Of a stretch of DNA of 64,000 bases, positions 62,804 through 64,000 are shown in pieces. The stretch is from JALYLC01 sp963743275 (GTDB taxonomy: Bacteria > Actinomycetota > Thermoleophilia > Gaiellales > JALYLC01). Made by a program: the position numbers and the translations under genes. The stretch is taken from assembly GCA_963743275.1 (NCBI GenBank), contig CAVUPB010000006.1:310001-374000 (forward strand). Reading direction: 5' to 3'. The notes beneath the pieces were generated by a model. That model saw only the letters and a list, made by a program, of their open reading frames with translations, was not told the origin of the DNA and made no database searches. Every line of letters begins with the position of its first letter. Positions within the stretch are counted from its first letter, which is position 1.

Positions 62804-63453
62804 GGGCGCTCGCCGCGCAGTTCCGCAACCAGCCGCAGATCGTCGCTGATCAATCCGCCCACGCCGAGCGCGGTCGCGCGCTCCGCCTCGTGCCGCCGAT
62901 TGACGGGCCATGTGAGGATCAGGGGAACCTGGGCCCGCAGCACCGCCAGGCGGTCGCTGCCGAGCAGGCGCAGATGCAGCGATGCCCCGTCGAGCGGGCG
63001 TGACGCCGCGTACGCGATGAGCCGCTCGAGCTGACGGGGACGGGCGGCCGAGGCGATCCGCAGCGCGAGCGCCGGATCGATCGCCTCGAGGAGCGGCCAC
63101 TCGCGGGCGGAGACGAACGTGCGCGCCGCCCGCGGGTGGCGGCCGAGACTCGCCGCCACGAGCCGCGCGACAGCCGGGTCGCGGCCCTTCAGGTCGAGCA
63201 TGAGCGACGTCCGCGGCGGAGCCGCCGCGAGCAGGTCGTCGAGGCTGTCGAAGCGCCGCCATGGCGGGGCGAGCGCCCAGCGGTCCCAGTAGAGCGGGAG
63301 CCGGCCCACGGTCTTGAGGTGCCGCAGATCGAGGCGGCCCCGCCAGAGGTGCAGGTCGGCCTCGATGACATCGGCACCGGCTCGCTCTGCAGCCCGCACG
63401 GAACCCGGGTGGTTGCCCGCGCGATGCGCGATCAGGAGTGGTGCGCCGTGCAC
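62800..63453 (-). CDS. glycerophosphodiester phosphodiesterase
   Basis: 217 residues, GDPD-type TIM barrel: LIAHRAGNHPGS near residue 6 carries the first catalytic His-Arg, VIEADLHLWRGRLDLRHLKT near 30 the metal-binding Glu and Asp, then TSLMLDLKG and VNRRHEAERATALGVGGLISDDL near 190. The second catalytic His of the family (usually DxHxxxT) appears as LRHLKT. It would release an alcohol from glycerophosphodiesters. It overlaps the PAP2 gene by 22 bases. Confidence 0.85.
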   Translation of the reverse strand: MHGAPLLIAHRAGNHPGSVRAAERAGADVIEADLHLWRGRLDLRHLKTVGRLPLYWDRWALAPPWRRFDSLDDLLAAAPPRTSLMLDLKGRDPAVARLVAASLGRHPRAARTFVSAREWPLLEAIDPALALRIASAARPRQLERLIAYAASRPLDGASLHLRLLGSDRLAVLRAQVPLILTWPVNRRHEAERATALGVGGLISDDLRLVAELRGERP

Positions 63454-64000
63454 GCCGCCCCCTCGCCCGAGGCGGCCATGAGCGACTGCCGTGCGCGCCG
63501 GTCGATCAACCGGATGACGACGCGCGCGATCGCGAGCCCCGCCAGCGCCACGACGCCGCCGACGACGACGTCGAGGATGTAGTGATTGGCCGTGAGCACG
63601 ACGGCGAGCGCCATCGCGATCGGCATGAGCACGCCCAGGATGCGCACCGCGAGCAGCGGGTGGAAGCGCACGAGCGTCACGCCGACGAGCAGGTCCCAGC
63701 CGAAGTGCAGGCTCGGCAGCGCGGCGTAGCGATCCATCAGGGCCGGCGGCTGCAGCGCGCGGTAGGCGTGCGAGTAGGCCGTGACCGTGTCCGTCAGGCC
63801 GCTCCCCCCGGTGAGGCGCGGCGGCGCGACGGGGTAGACGAGGAAGATCACCATGCCGATCGCGCCGGAGGCGAAGATCGCCGTTCGCATCATCCGGTAC
63901 CCGGACGGCCGGTTGTGGAAGAGCCACACGGCACTGACGGCGATGACCGGCCAGTGGCCCCAGATGTAGACCCAGTTCGCGAGCGTCACGAGCGCGTGGT
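63432..64000 (-). CDS. PAP2/inositolphosphotransferase-like membrane enzyme (cut by right edge)
   Basis: Only the C-terminal 189 or so residues are in the window; the frame continues past 64000. PAP2 superfamily sites are visible: FLVYPVAPPRLT, ALPSLHFGWDLLVG (the PSxHF motif) and ANHYILDVVVGG (the SRxxxxxHxxxD equivalent with His and Asp). There are five or so membrane helices. It probably removes or transfers a phosphate head group on a lipid; the next gene is a GDPD, which supports phospholipid metabolism. Confidence 0.88.
   Translation of the reverse strand, partial: HALVTLANWVYIWGHWPVIAVSAVWLFHNRPSGYRMMRTAIFASGAIGMVIFLVYPVAPPRLTGGSGLTDTVTAYSHAYRALQPPALMDRYAALPSLHFGWDLLVGVTLVRFHPLLAVRILGVLMPIAMALAVVLTANHYILDVVVGGVVALAGLAIARVVIRLIDRRARQSLMAASGEGAACTAHHS

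Overview
The window is one block of chromosome from a very GC-rich actinobacterium. Codon third positions are almost always G or C. Several features fit the class Thermoleophilia (order Solirubrobacterales, near Conexibacter or Baekduia) better than Streptomyces or Mycobacterium: a secreted collagen-like protein starting MLKRIRPRLSYANVVSTL, a TIGR03118 protein, a Ccr/mutase pair, an RpoD-like sigma factor beside a LysR regulator, and many genes lacking a Shine-Dalgarno sequence. The taxon is an inference; I cannot run a search. There are no insertion sequences, phage structural genes or CRISPR arrays, and one tRNA (Lys, CTT).

Layout. 1-18.8 kb is housekeeping and central metabolism: acyl-CoA ligase and MaoC hydratase, moaA, a LysR regulator with a small divergent gene, a principal-type sigma factor, a B12-mutase large subunit with a frameshifted crotonyl-CoA reductase, rlmN coupled to an M23 peptidase, acs, mobA, an ECF sigma/anti-sigma pair, a TetR/efflux pair sharing a perfect operator, and a CocE-type hydrolase. 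18.8-30 kb is rich in secreted and envelope proteins: a TupA-like binding protein, TIGR03118, collagen-like, glycosidase and cupredoxin-like proteins, a CPA1 antiporter, a cold-shock protein and a TetR/MOSC pair. 30-36.3 kb holds STAS, M20, a cNMP-thioredoxin-TrxR fusion, a phosphodiester glycosidase and an alpha/beta hydrolase. 36.3-50 kb is an accessory block: an acyl-CoA-dehydrogenase-like putative monooxygenase with flavin reductase and OsmC, two MFS exporters, two adjacent BTAD (SARP-type) regulators, a reductase and an XRE-cupin regulator. 50-53.4 kb holds a phosphoribosyltransferase/erythromycin-esterase fusion and its hydrolase. 53.4-64 kb returns to housekeeping: tRNA-Lys, a tat-led operon, sufCBD, an SDR epimerase, a lipid flippase-like protein, a GDPD and a PAP2 enzyme cut by the right edge.

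How the parts fit. Molybdenum/tungsten handling recurs (moaA, mobA, TupA-like protein, MOSC). In the 36-49 kb block, three promoters (osmC-flavin reductase-monooxygenase, the MFS gene at 38890 and the MFS gene at 47165) share a GCTTTACC core, and two of them contain heptamer direct repeats with an 11-bp period. That is the geometry expected for SARP/OmpR-type regulators, and two such regulators lie between these genes. This is my best candidate for an undescribed local regulon.

Two cross-cutting observations matter. At least thirteen first genes have TAnnnT six to eight bases before the start codon and no Shine-Dalgarno, so they look leaderless; this decides several starts. Five reading-frame breaks in four loci are all of the one-extra-base type, which points to sequencing or assembly error as much as to real decay.
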